Below, piece after piece: positions 1 through 11,407 of a DNA stretch of 64,000 nucleotides (position 1 is the first letter of the stretch; each line of letters begins with the position of its first letter). The stretch is from Sciurus carolinensis (lineage: Eukaryota > Chordata > Mammalia > Rodentia > Sciuridae). The DNA lies in the NCBI RefSeq assembly GCF_902686445.1, contig NC_062217.1, forward strand, positions 88,221,758 through 88,285,757, read 5' to 3'. The notes under the pieces are model-generated. The model had not been told where the DNA came from. It worked only from the letters and a program-made list of their open reading frames with translations, and ran no database searches. Made by a program: the position numbers and the translations under genes.

Positions 1-102
1 TGATGGATGGTATGAATTGCTCTTAACCCTGGTTATCGTTGTTCCTTGTGGATCTTTGCAACCTGACTTTGTGCCTGAGATTGGCACTTGAAGTTGAATC
101 TG

Positions 103-106
<4 letters not shown>

Positions 107-142
<36 letters not shown>

Positions 143-151
143 ACATACACA
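107..151. repeat. (CA)n microsatellite
   Basis: Nearly perfect CA dinucleotide run, with a few CATA interruptions at its right end. Confidence 0.95.
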
Positions 152-3100
152 TCAGACATGGCATTTTCCATCTCAATTTGCAAATGAAAAGGAAGGAATC
201 TGATCAAGGGTAAACTAGGTACACACAGAGCTGTGTCCTTTTCGTAGTCCTGTTAATTATTGAGGAACACTGAAAATACTTGAATTGTGACATAAGAATC
301 ATATTACTCCAGTTTTACCTTTATTTTAAGTAATAAGAACTCCTCCACTGACTTGCCCTTTATCTGGATGTCACAGGCAAAGATGCCTCTTTCCTAATGT
401 TCTCTGAACTCCAGGATGATGAATTTCATTTGTGCTTTGATAGGTTGGACAGGGGCCATATGAAAATTTGGTCCAAAGAAGAATCATGGTGGAGATGAGA
501 AAATGCCATCGTGGCACCAGAAAATTTGGTTTATGATTCTAATTCTGCCACTTATGAGCTTCATTTGCTGGTGCAAATAACTTACCGTGGTTCATCAGGT
601 CTCTGTCCCTTTTTGTATATAATGATGGAGAAGAATGGGATAAGCTTGCTACTATATATTAACAAAGTATTATGTGAAAAATGCTTTCCCCAATGACTGT
701 ACTATTTAGGCTTTTAAGGGTATATTATTTTCTATATCTAATACATAAAAAGATTGGTGTTTGGAGAGCATATCATTTCCCCCAAATTATACAAAAAAAG
801 TGGCAACTGTAATTCAGGTAAATCTGAATTCAAAGATTACACTATGATAATTTCACTATGAATGATTAGAAAACAGTCTCCAGGGGTTTCTCCTGTTCTA
901 AACTGAGCAATTTCACCATCCTAAATTACTGTGGATCTTTTGTGCAATGGCAAATATTAGGACCGATTAAGTGACTTTGTTCAATCTCATCCTTCTTTAT
1001 GGAATAGGACAAATATGCCCTTACTACTTGCCAAAATAAGACATGGCAGAAGGGATAATTGTTGCTAGACTTGTCAAGGACTGGACAAGTCAATTCTTTT
1101 GGGTGAAAAGAATAAGAATTTCAGAATAATATCCAGTCCAGTAAATCCAAAATGCATTCATTTACTGGAGTCTTCATCAGATTGGAATTCTGATTTTGAG
1201 AAACTTCTGTTTCTAGTCCAGTGGGATCTTAAACTTTGTTTGCTTGGAGGTATTTTCAAATGCTTATTTTAATTTCATTTTTCTATGTTACAGCAGCAAG
1301 AAAAGAGGTGTTTTCTATCTTAAAACCCCATTTTCTTAAATATTGTGTTATACCTTCCTCTGTATTCCAAATATTTACTCATCTCTTCCTGAAATCCATT
1401 TTGTCCTTGTAGTCTCTATTGCTTTTGATTTACATTGAAGTTACTTAGGCATCTTCCTTCTAAAAAATAAAACATCATAGTCACAATAGGGCTGAGTACA
1501 ATTTACAGCATAGACTGTGCAGAGGAGATAAGAAAGCCTAAATCCATGAAGAAGAGAGAATTCTGAAATACACTGAAAGTTTGATACCTCCTCAGTACCA
1601 ACTTTACAAACTTTCACAAAATGCCTACCATTCATTCATACACCTTGCCTAATATTCTTTAATCATATTTCTTCATATTTAGACAACTCATGAACTTTCA
1701 CATTTGAATCACATTCCTAAATAATGGACCTGCAAACTTCTCCTGAAAGGGATCAGACATTAAATAGTTTGGATTTATGGACAATAGAATCTAAATCAGT
1801 TAAACGTAGCTGGGTTCTAATATAACTTCATTTACAAAAACAAGTAGTAAGCTAGATTTGGCTCATAGTTCATAGTTTACTGATTCTTTCCCTAAATTAT
1901 GTGAACTGCAGTTTCTTGAATAATATCTATGGTCTGTTGAGTCTCAGAAGATATTTTCAATTTCCAGAAAACCAGAATGTGTTATACATACCTGACAACC
2001 TTTTCTTTCCTAAAGAGCAGAGATTTTTTTCTTTCTAACTTGAAGAAGAATTGAGCATGGCAGAAGATTAAATGATAGAGGAGGAAAGAAATCACTTTAG
2101 ACCAGATATGCCCCACTAAAAGTAGGGTCCAGCTGCTGTTGCTCAAACTTGCCCTTTTAAGTTTCCCTTCCATGTTGATTTCTGTGAATTCCTACCTCAT
2201 TCTTCTTCAGTTACAATGAATACAGTTCATAAACCTAACCAAAAAGTACAATTAGATAATTTGACAAAATAGCTGCCTTAGAGAAGCAGTCAGGCATAGA
2301 AATATGAGAAACTGTTGCCTTCTAACAGAATGACCTTCTGGGTGTCCACAGATTTAGTTATGGGAACCACATCATCCATCTCACTGGGGAGGCCAATCTA
2401 CTGCCCAGAAGTCCAGGAAGAATATTGTTTTTCTAAATATGTGGACCTTCCAGTGGAGGGAATGCCAATCCTCCCTTTGCTAGAGGATCTGAGACTCAGT
2501 TTCATAGCATTTGGATATGACCCAAACCAGTTTGGACAGAGTCACAGTTTTCCAACTGCATTGTTCCATCTGGTATGAAATATACTCTCATACTTTGATG
2601 TTTATAAGGAAGCACATTGAGAAATAGTTACATACAGACCAAAATTTTTTAAAAAGTCCCTTTGAGGTAAAAATGGAAACAAGAGAAGGGGCTCAAACAA
2701 TGTAAGGTGTCCATTCCTCACAAACTCAGCTTTAATCTCTCTCCTAGATACACTAGCATACTGCTTCACATTTTCATCTAGGAACTGCTGGGAAAAATAC
2801 TCAAATGATTATGATTCTATGTTATTTTCAATTAAGCCACAGGGAAGGAAGGGCAATAGTTGGACCAACTGAGCACAGAAAACAAAAGTTTGTTTTTCAA
2901 ACAGCTGAATGCTATGTCTGAGGTGGGATTGGACAAAGCCTTATGAGTTCAGGCCAGCACTCTGTAATAACCTTCCCTAGCACTGAGAGCTGTTTTCCTT
3001 TCTCATGTTGGGAGGCATTTCTGATTAAATGCCTCTGGCACATCATACCAAAGAACCAGTATGCCCCACTCGTGTACTGCCACTCAGAAATAAAAAATAA

Positions 3101-4079
3101 TTGCGATTCATGCACAGAAGGATCCTTCTTGTTGCCCTTCCTTCTCTCTGCACCCTCAAGAGAGTCAGAGGAGCAGTTTGCACAGAAGAGAGCTCAGACA
3201 CAGAAGTAGTGACTGGTTTTTGACCCTAATGTGTGCAAATCTGGAGCTGACCAGTGGTGTGAATGAACATGAACCAGTCCTTTGGCCATCCTCTTGATGT
3301 TAAAGAAATCCTCCAAGTTCTTACTAATGTGTTTTGGTAAAGTCTTACTTGTTCAATAATTTATAGATGCATCTATAGAATAGAAAATACTCAAAATAAG
3401 AATGATCAAGCACAGTTAAAATAAGACATATTTTCGTGTCCCTAACCCTTTAGCATCATAAAGAAAGCTTTGTTGAAGTACATTCTTGAAAACTGTGTCC
3501 CTTATGGACTCTGCTTCAACTGTATTCATCTATCAACAACCAGCCAAGTTGCTAGATTCCCTTTCTATCTTGGCAATGCAAACCACACCATTTATTGCTT
3601 TCTTTCCACATAAAAATTTACTTATGGTGATCATTCAATAAAAATAATAAAGGTACTCCAGGTAAACCTCACATTATATGTGACTTGAAATCTGCACTCC
3701 AGCATCAAGACTGGATGTGACAAATACACTTTGGAAGAATGAAGCTATCAGCAAAATTTCCTGGAGGATAATAAAACTCTGGGAGATAGGATAATATGTA
3801 CATGAGATGATGGATTTGTGACCTACAAGGCAGAATTTGTAGTTTTGGCCAAAACACAACCACAGGAACAGTTCTCCTTCCCTAATGAGCTTGGTGCCTC
3901 TAATGAAATGGCTGATCCTTCCAGCCCATCAGATAGCATGAGGTCCTTGAAAATGTAGTTGATACAATGGAAATAACTTACCCATGGGACTAAAAAATCT
4001 GCCATGAAAGGATGAAAGGACACAGTTGAGGGAAAAATCTCAAAAGACTATTAAAGAAAGGAAAGGAGAAGCTGTAACT
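152..4079. other. unassigned AT-rich DNA, no gene seen
   Basis: About 3.9 kb with only short open frames in every direction (the longest is near 88 codons). None has a recognisable domain, splice-site pattern or codon bias. I do not recognise a repeat family here; very old repeats could be hidden. Confidence 0.5.
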
Positions 4080-4230
4080 GGGGACTATGAAAAGAGCATG
4101 GAGAGTCGCTAGAACTCCTCAAAGAGTTGCATGTGGGTGATGGATGTGTTCATTAATTTGGGCATGTTGATGATTATACAATAAATACATCTATCATATC
4201 ATCATATGGTATACCTTGAATATATTCAAT
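4080..4230 (+). mobile_element. old L1 3'-end fragment
   Basis: The stretch around 4,130-4,225 has the layout of mammalian L1M 3' ends: GGTGATGGATGTG, then an ATTAATTTGG block, ATGATTATACAATAAATAC, and TATACCTTGAATATATTCAAT. It is strongly diverged and I cannot name a subfamily. Confidence 0.45.
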
Positions 4231-4924
4231 CTGCTAGCTAAATATTTTTTTAAAAGATTGTTATGTAACTTGAAACACATAATAAACAGAGAATTGATAT
4301 GTACAACTGGTTATTTTTAACAGGGGTATAGATTCCTGATTATGAATATACTAGATGAATATTTGCATTTCAATCAACTTTTATTTGATCTTACCTAGGA
4401 TAATGAGTTACAAAAATAAATTCAGAATAACTCTAAAATGACTTTTAGATGTTTTAACAGATAAGTGAGATAGACATCCTCAATTAGTACCTCATGTAAT
4501 CTATATATTTTAAATTTTAAAATATTCACGAGTGAAGTTTTAATATATGTAAGATACACATAATTGCATCAATAACAATAAAACTGAGACTGCTATCCAA
4601 TTAGAAAATGAACATCACCAAAACAACAGTCTCTCATGTTCCTCTCCCTGATTTACTCCAAGTTCCCACCTGAACTTTGTGTTTGTTTCCTAACTTAAGA
4701 ACTGCATTTGATATCATATGTGCATCTCACTATATTTTACTCTCTATGAAATACAAATGTGTGAAATATTTTACTTTGAGTATGACTAAATAGCAGATTC
4801 TCTAGTTTTCCATTTTTTGAATGTAGATGGAATCATGCTATTTTATCACTTTATTACTCTGCCTTTGAAGACTGGGTTACATCCTTGCTGACACATGTAG
4901 AGGTCGTTGGTCACTTTCATTCCC
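4231..4924. other. unassigned; possibly old L1 on the minus strand
   Basis: AT-rich, no gene. The part around 4,740-4,860 (GAATGTAGATGGAATCATGC and surroundings) faintly recalls the 3' portion of old L1ME/L1MC elements read on the minus strand. Support is weak. The last six bases, ATTCCC at 4,919-4,924, would be the left target duplication of the adjacent provirus, but the right side is lost, so this cannot be tested here. Confidence 0.3.
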
Positions 4925-5173
4925 TGTTGCTGTCCAGAGGGACATAAAGACACATACACCTCAGATTGTCATGAAGGAGCTCTTTTTTTTATTCGGATAG
5001 CACCCTCTATATATAAGCAGTCTCATGCATAAGCAATTTCGATCAGATATGTCCACCCCATCCTGTTAAAGGTCAAGCAATCACAAGCTCAAGCATACAT
5101 GAGCCAAATGTAATAGTTTCCTGTTTTTCTCTAGGCATACCAAGCACGCACTTTGGCTCCCTGCCAGCCCACA
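4925..5173 (-). repeat. ERV1 3' LTR (249 bp)
   Basis: On the minus strand it begins TGTGGGCTGG and ends CAGCAACA, the TG...CA boundary of LTRs, and it directly follows a purine-rich tract. Inside are a TATA-like TATATATA (5,008-5,015) and an AATAAA polyadenylation signal (4,988-4,993), spaced as expected for a short class II LTR. No partner LTR is present in the window, so no age can be computed from LTR divergence. Confidence 0.85.
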
Positions 5174-5183
5174 TCTCCCCCTG
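5174..5183 (-). promoter_or_regulatory. ERV1 polypurine tract
   Basis: On the minus strand CAGGGGGAGA abuts the first TG of the 3' LTR, the position of the plus-strand DNA primer in reverse transcription. It fixes the LTR boundary. Confidence 0.85.
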
Positions 5184-5199
5184 TTTGTTTATAAAAAGG

Positions 5200-5335
5200 C
5201 CATGCCTGTTTTAGGTTGTCCATGACAGAGCAACATCCTTACCCATCATTGGAAAATGAAGCTTATATCTTCATTCCCTGTCTTAGGTTGGTATGAGCTC
5301 TTCATGAATCTTACCCATCTCTGACTACCAGTCTA
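5200..5335 (-). promoter_or_regulatory. CTE-like RNA export element of ERV1
   Basis: Read on the minus strand it contains two copies of a bipartite motif: GATGGGTAA followed by AACCTAAGACAGG (motif ends near 5,318 and 5,278), then GATGGGTAA followed by AACCTAAAACAGG (near 5,245 and 5,206). Between the copies is an apical hairpin with a 7-bp stem, AATGAAG/CTTCATT. The order and the 180-degree symmetry match the NXF1/TAP-binding constitutive transport element of type D simian retroviruses, whose two internal loops carry GACGGGTAA-like and CCTAAGACAGG-like strands. The position just upstream of the 3' LTR is also the same. The ERV1 copy has T for C in both GAYGGGTAA motifs. Function is inferred, not shown. 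Confidence 0.75.
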
Positions 5336-5630
5336 GTATAGCCAAACATGGGGGGAGGTTCCCACATAACCTGCTTAGTTGTAGGAGCCATTTGGGAAGG
5401 GTGCTAAGTCAGGAGAAAAGGGTACAGTAGGTAACCCTAATGTGGAATTAGTGGTAAGAATAGGAGGATATAGATTGGAAGAGTTAGTAAGGGGCAAAGG
5501 GCAAGGTCACACCTTTACTATCCCCCATAGGTAATGCATGGCTCCTCCATTAACATGGTGAGGGATCATCAACAACAACAATTGGAGGAACTTCCACATC
5601 TTTCTTGTTGTTCTTGGTTTTCTATTGAGG
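5336..5630 (-). other. ERV1 pol-to-CTE spacer, no env
   Basis: About 300 bases between the CTE-like element and the end of pol. No Env signal, furin site or membrane segment is seen in any frame. The part at 5,320-5,350 (GACTACCAGTCTAGTATA) is alignable by eye with 24,425-24,445 of ERV2, so both elements share this 3' region. Confidence 0.6.
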
Positions 5631-8150
5631 AAGCCTTGACCAAACTTTCAGGCACCCAAATTGGCGATTGTGTGTCCTGTGGGAAAACACAAACAGATCC
5701 TCAGGTCCAGATTAATACTGGATCTGGGCCTTTACATTGTACTGATAGAATGTCCTTCCAGAGCACTTGAGGTAGATGTTTTTTATTAGGCTCTGAATGA
5801 CAGTCAGCAGTCCATCGGTCCTCAGAATCGAGATTTAAAAAATTTAAAATGAACAAGGCAATAGATAATTTGTCTTTTGGGGATCTGTATGATGCCCCTA
5901 TTCCCCTTTTTGTTTATAAAGCATGTTTTTAAGTGTTAAATGGGCACGCTCAACAATGCTTTGTGCAGTAGGATTATAGGGAATTCCTGTGACATGTTGA
6001 ATACCAAGGGTGGAACAAAATTGATTAAAGGCCTGGGACATATATCCAGGACCATTATCTGTTTTAATTTGTTTGGGGACCCCTAGGATGGAGAAAGAAT
6101 ATAAACAGTGTGTTATTACATCTTTGTTTTTTTCTCCAGCATGAGCAGAGGCCATAATAAATCCTGAAAAGGTATCTATTGACACATGGATGAATTGTAG
6201 TTTTCCAAATTCTGAATAATGGGTTACATCTATTTGCCAAATATGATTGGGCTGAAGCCCTTTTGGATTTACTCCTAATGAGGGGTTAGGAATAAGTGTA
6301 CCACATTTAGCACAAAACTTGACTATGTCCCCATCTGTTGCCTTAGTAATCTGATAGCGTAAATGTAGAGTAGAAGCATTTACATGAAATTTGGAATGAA
6401 AATTTTTTGCATTTTCAAGTGCATCAAAGATATGTGGGTCTCTCGTGGCCATGTCTGTTAAATCATTGTGTAAACTTAGAGGACCTGGAAGGCCAGTATT
6501 TGCCCAAACATGCCCAATAAAAAAAGGGCTTTATCTATCCTAAAGAAGTTTTTGTAAAGATTGTAAATACTTAGTGATGGTGGAAGAGAGGGAGAGCAGA
6601 CCAGTTAATTCTAAATTTTGAATAGCATTAACAATGTATTTGCTATCAGAGAATAGGTTAAAGGGCTCATGGTGGGTTCTGAATACTTCTATAGCTACTA
6701 ATAGTTCTGTTTGTTGTGCAGATAGAGTATTAAACAGCAATGTTTCTGTAACATTATTTACAGTAATAGCACCCATACCATTTTTTTGATCCAACAGTAA
6801 ATATAAGGGTAGCTCCTATAATAGGTTCTTTTCGGGTGACTTTGGGGAAAATTATAGGATGTTGACTCCAAAATTGGAGAAGAGGATCAGATGGCAAATG
6901 ATTGTCAAACACAGCAGAAGTACTAGTAAAGACTATAGCCCATGAATTTGAATTACTAATAAGATATTGTATCTGATCAGTAGAATAAGGAGTAGCTATT
7001 GTGGAGGGATGTGACCCAAAGGTGGAAAGGGATACTTTTAATGCCCTAAGGCTTAATTCCGCCACAGATTCAGTAAACAAGGATAAGACCTTTTTAGGGG
7101 CATAATTCATGTGAACCCATAGAATAGGACCCTTTTGCCAAAACACTCCTGTGGGTAACTTATTTGTGGCCAAGACAATGAATGATAAAGGATTAGCTAG
7201 GTCAATATGATCAAGATGAACCTTTTCCATACCTGTTTCAACAAGCTTGAGAGCTTTTCGAGCCTTAGGGGTAAGCACCCACTTAGAAAGGGGATGAGAA
7301 TCACTTTTAAGAGTGTCAAACAGGGGGCCCAAACTTGAGGTGGGTAAGTGAAGGTAAGGTCTAATCCAGTTAATGTCACCTAATAGCTTTGAAAGTCATT
7401 CAAAGTCTTAAGTTGGTCTACTCGAATACTAATTTTTGTGGGTTTAACCATAGTTGCATTTATGATAGATCCCAGGAAGTTTTTGGTGTCTGTCATTTGT
7501 GCCTTATCAATGGCAATATGTAAGCCCCACCTTTTTAGTGACTTTATTAAGGAACTATAACTATTTTCCAAGACAGTTTTTTTCTTTATGAGCTAACAAA
7601 ATATCATCCATATAATGATAGATTAAAAGTTGAGGGTTTGCTAGGCATATGGGATCAATGGCCTTGTTTACATATATTTGACACATAGTGGGGCTATTGG
7701 TCATGCCTTGTGGGAGAACTATCCATTCATATCTTTTATTAGGAGAACTATTATTAAGTGAGGGCACAGTAAATGCAAACCTTTTGGTGTCTGAGGGATG
7801 TAACGGAGTGGAAAAGAAACAATCTTTTATCTCAATTACAATGGAGGGCCAATTAACTGGAATAGTTCATAAAGTAGGTAATCCTAATTGAATAGGTCCC
7901 ATGGGCTCCATTATAGAATTTATGCTCTTAGGTCATGTAATAGCCTCCATTTTCCTGATTTCATTTTTATTATGAATATTGGTGTATTGAAAGGAGAGGT
8001 GGATGGTTTGATGTGTCCAGCCTCTAGTTGTTCTTTAACCAATTGTTGGGCTGCTTCTAATTTGTCTTTTGATAGGGGCCACTGAGGGACCCAGACAGGT
8101 TTATCAGATTTCCATGTTATTTTAATTGCTTCAGTGGCCCCTAATGAAAA
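5631..8150 (-). pseudogene. pol: ERV1 pol (RT-RNase H-integrase), broken
   Basis: Reverse transcriptase, RNase H and integrase of a betaretrovirus-like Pol, in several frames. RT is recognised by LPQGM...SPTMCQ and the catalytic YMDD (YHYMDDILLA, near 7,600). RNase H: the segment at 6,754-7,332 ends in FTVGSKK, where the first catalytic Asp would be, so it is Val here; a T7 run at 6,781-6,787 then shifts the frame. Integrase (5,898-6,452, 184 codons open) keeps all three acidic residues: QIDVTH, KTDNGP and IVERAH. The C-terminal part continues to about 5,631, with a frame open through the region homologous to the ERV2 Pol tail. At least four frame changes separate the blocks, so no full protein can be made. 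Confidence 0.9.
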
Positions 8151-9056
8151 TCCAATACCTTTCTATCTTGTTTTGGAGTAACTAAAATGGGTGAAGTAGG
8201 TCCTTGACTATTTTTCCCAAGACCTTTTCCCCATATGTGTCCTTGGGCTAACATCATTTGATTAGCTTTTAGATTACTGTATGGGATCTTGGATGTGAGA
8301 TGTAAATCCATCTGTTCCATGATATCTCTCCCCCACAAGTTTACTGGGAGATGTTCAAGGACATAAGATTGGACGGTACCACTATGACTTTCTTCATCCT
8401 TCCATTTTAATATGGCTGCACTTTTCTTAGGATTGGAAGCTATACCCAATCCCCTCAAAGTCTGATCTGCCTGTTGAAGTGGCCAGGCTTTGGGCCATTC
8501 TGTAATTTTGATAATATTTTGTCAGCCCCAGTATCTAATAAGTCCTCAAAAATTTGCCTTTTATCACTAACTTTGTCATAGGTCTATCTTTTAAATCCAA
8601 TGTTAACATACCCATATTTTGGCCAGTAGAACCTAATCCTTTATTTCCCCTAATTATATTCTTTGATGGATATTGATCATGGCAGCTGGGTAAGATCAAC
8701 AATTGTGCTATGCGATCACCCTGAGCTATTATTACTACAACTCTTGGTGAAGAAGCAAGGATTTTTATTTCTCCTGTAAAATCAGGGTCTATAACTCCAG
8801 GGACAATATTTAATCCTTTTAAAGCAGAAGAACTCCTTCCCAGAACTAGTCCCACTGGTCCTTTAGGTAATGGGCCGACAACCAAAGTTGGTATTGGTTG
8901 TACTCCCATCTCTGGAGTTAATATTGCTCTGGTGGAGGCACAGAGGTCCAATCCTGTGCTTCCACTTGTTTGTCTAGTTGGGGAGTCAAGGGGTAATGTG
9001 TCTGAGTTATGGACTGAATAGCCCCGTATATTTGTGGACCCTGATTCCCATTTTTT
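8141..9056 (-). pseudogene. pro: ERV1 dUTPase-protease-G-patch, broken
   Basis: From the slippery heptamer at 9,050-9,056 the -1 frame stays open into a dUTPase domain (GLDLCAS, PGVIDPDF and GDRIAQLLIL motifs) down to a stop at 8,535. The aspartic-protease active site DTGA is at 8,524-8,535 but in a different frame, so at least one indel separates the two domains. Then WGRDIMEQM and a G-patch (GKGLGKNSQG) follow in the 8,141-8,458 frame. This dUTPase-protease-G-patch order is typical of betaretroviral and IAP-like Pro. Protein function is lost. Confidence 0.88.
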
Positions 9057-9868
9057 GGAGGTAAAGGGTTACCATCTTTGTCTCTAGTTGATTTACCGTC
9101 ACTTGCCCAGTGTTTCCCTTTTTTACATTGGGGACATAATTTTGGCACAGGACCCTGGGGGCAGTTCTTTTTTATGTGTCCATATTGTTTACACTGATAA
9201 TACTGTTGACCTGGGCAGGAGTTGGCATTGCCTCTAAGACCCTGTGCAAGTGCTGCACCATAACCTGACCTTGAATAAAAGCCTCATTAATATCCCTACA
9301 AGCCTTTAAATAGGCTCCAAGGTCTTTGTTTTTCCAAGGTCTTACTGCTTCTTTACACCATTTATTTGCTTACTCATATGCAAGCTGTTTGACTAAAGGC
9401 ATAGCCTGGTCTACATCTCCAAATATACGTCCTGCTGTTTGAATCAATCTGTCTACAAAATCGGCATAGGGTTCATTGTTGCCTTGGATAACCTTAGATA
9501 ACTTTCCTTGAAGATCGCCAGCACCTGAAAGCGTTTTCCAAGCTTTAGTGGCAGCAGCACTAATTTGTTGATATACACCGGGGTGGAAATTAATCTGATT
9601 ACCTTGCCCTTCATATGGTCCTTAGCCTGTCAGCATGTCTAGATTCCATTGAGGATTGCCCACAACTACATTATGTCAGGCAGTATCAGAACATAACTCC
9701 TGGTTGACCACCTTCCACATAAGACATTGTCCCCCAGATAAACATGCTATCATTCCAGTTACTCTTTTAACTTCCACATGGCATGCTTTATCTGTGTAGG
9801 ACTGACTCTGCTCTGTAAGGAAATTCAGGTATTTATTCTTATGTCTCTCTTTAGAGTGGAAAGTCATG
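8918..9868 (-). pseudogene. gag: ERV1 gag, 3' half (capsid-nucleocapsid), broken
   Basis: Alignable by eye with the ERV2 Gag from the middle of capsid onward: LSGGQCLMW matches the VSPGKYLDW block, NPQWNLDMLTG matches GWDVDMLLGQG, the major homology region QGNNEPYADFVDRL is recognisable, and a zinc knuckle CPQCKKGKHW follows. The reading frame ends at 8,918 in ...VPPPEQY. Several in-frame stops are present (for example one in the first zinc-knuckle region and one just before the HNVVVG block). The matrix region and N-terminal capsid are absent. Confidence 0.85.
9050..9056 (-). promoter_or_regulatory. gag-pro slippery heptamer A_AAA_AAT (ERV1)
   Basis: In the gag frame the codons read CCA AAA AAT, giving the X_XXY_YYZ heptamer AAAAAAT. 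Slipping by -1 enters the open dUTPase frame directly. The same heptamer sits at the homologous place in ERV2. Confidence 0.75.
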
Positions 9869-10380
9869 ATTGATTAGATGGACATCTGTAGCATTTTTTA
9901 AAGGAATTTGTAATTAGAATGCAAAAATTCTAGTTGGTCTCTAGAAACACAACTGAAATGTATAGAAATGCATAGAGAAAAATGCTTATCTAAAGAATAA
10001 AAAGATGGAAGCAGTCATAGGTATATTTTTGCTTCCTACTCTTAGTTCTTCATTAGAACCTTATTTTATATAAGCAAATTTCCTTTTACAAGTTTAAGGG
10101 TTTCAAATTCTTGAAACTAAATGAACTTAACTATATTAGGACCTTACTGTAAATTAGACTGAGGTCTCTTATGTTACAGATAAAAACTGTAACCAAAGAA
10201 GGGTGAAAGAAATCTTCCAGGGCAACTCAATGACAGTTCTAACTTGATTTTAAGTCACTTATTTCCAAAATATCCTATGTCTACTCTCTGATATTCCTCT
10301 TCACTTTGGTTATATAGTTAAAGAGAAGGTTAGAGACTCATTCTTATTCTACTACAGATGAAGCTACTGAGAGTTCAATT
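9869..10380. other. unassigned, no gene seen
   Basis: AT-rich sequence between the broken end of ERV1 and an L1 tail. The first bases may hold unrecognisable gag, because the truncation point is judged only by loss of protein similarity. Confidence 0.5.
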
Positions 10381-11250
10381 TCTTTTTTTAAATGTTACCT
10401 GTTTCTTTTATTATTTGTACATGTTATTTATATAGAATAGTGAGTTTCATCATGGCATGTTTTTATGTACACATCATACGTAAATGAAGTATAACTTCTC
10501 ATTCTTCCAATTTTATATGATACAGGATCACACTGGCTGTTTTCATATGGGCACATAGGGTATTAATGTCCAATTCATTCAACTATCCTTCATACCCCCA
10601 TATCCTCTCCCTTCCCTTCACTCCCCTCTGCCTAATCCAAAGTATCTCTATTCTTCCCTAGATTCCCCATCCCCCCTCACTGTGAATTAGCTTTGGTATA
10701 TCAGAGAAAACACTTGGCCTTTTGTTTTTTGGGATTGACTTATTTCATTTAGCATGGTACTCTCCAGCTCCATCCATTTACTAGCAAATGCCATAACTTC
10801 ATTCTGCTTTAAGGCTGAGTAATATTCCTTTGTGTTTATATACATTTTCTTTATCCATTCGTCTGTTGAAAGGCAGCTAGTTTGGTTCCATAGTTCACAG
10901 AAGAAATACAATAAGTCAACAAATACATGAAAAAATGTTCAACATCTGTAGCAAGTAGAGAAATAAAAACAAAACTAGGCTAAGTTTTCATCTCACTCCA
11001 GTCAGAATGGAAATTATCAAGAGTACAAGCAACAATAAAAGTTGATGAGGATGTGGGGAAAAAGGCACATTCATATACATTGCTAATGGGACTGCAAATT
11101 GGTGAAACCACTCTGGAAAGCAGAATGGAGATTCCTCAGAAAACTTGGAATTGAACCACCATTTGACCCAGCTATTCCATTCCTTGGTTTATACCCAAAG
11201 GACTTAAAATCAGCATCCTCCAATGATGCAGCCACTTTAATGTGTATATA
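10381..11250 (-). mobile_element. L1 3' end with inverted 5' segment
   Basis: 10,381-10,900 reads on the minus strand as L1 3' UTR plus the ORF2 C-terminus (KMYINTKEYYSALKQNEVMAFASKW). 10,901 to about 11,250 is the preceding part of ORF2 but on the plus strand (CATCTCACTCCAGTCAGAAT ... GATGCAGCCAC). The two pieces abut in the L1 consensus order, with a small loss at the join. This is the structure left by twin priming during retrotransposition. The T-rich run at 10,381 is the poly(A) end. Confidence 0.85.
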
Positions 11251-11282
11251 CATGAAATTTTAGTTTGATCAGTTTAAGAGTT

Positions 11283-11285
<3 letters not shown>

Positions 11286-11326
<41 letters not shown>

Positions 11327-11338
11327 GGCGTGTGTGTG
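11286..11338. repeat. (TG)n microsatellite
   Basis: TG dinucleotide run with one GCGGGC interruption. It lies at the tail end of the adjacent minus-strand ID SINE and probably grew from its A-rich tail. Confidence 0.9.
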
Positions 11339-11407
11339 TTGGGGATTAAACCCAGGGCCTTGTGCATGCAAGGTAAGCACTCTACCAACGGAGCTATATC
11401 CCCAGTC
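11339..11407 (-). mobile_element. ID-type SINE
   Basis: The minus strand reads ACTGGGGATATAGCTCCGTT, then GAGTGCTTACCTTGCATG and CCCTGGGTTTAATCCCC: the tRNA-Ala/BC1-derived ID core with a degenerate pol III A box (TAGCTCCGTTGG) and B box (GGTTTAATCCC). Confidence 0.9.

Larger units (their letters stand above)
4925..9868 (-). mobile_element. ERV1: 5'-truncated, env-less IAP-like provirus
   Basis: Order on the minus strand is gag (3' half) - dUTPase/protease - pol - CTE-like element - polypurine tract - 3' LTR. That order, the dUTPase in the pro frame and the protein similarity to ERV2 in this window (class II, tRNA-Phe primer) make it an IAP-like betaretroviral ERV. All coding regions have frameshifts or stops, so it is old. 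About 500 bp separate the end of pol from the 3' LTR, and no Env-like sequence is found there. The 5' LTR, leader and 5' half of gag are missing; sequence beyond about 9,868 no longer reads as retroviral. Confidence 0.9.

Noticed and set aside
2315..3209. Overlapping 67-88-codon frames on both strands as small genes
   Set aside because: No domain, no codon bias, and length expected by chance; frames on both strands overlap each other.
4919..4924. ATTCCC as a proven target duplication of ERV1
   Set aside because: The other end of ERV1 is lost, so there is no partner to compare.
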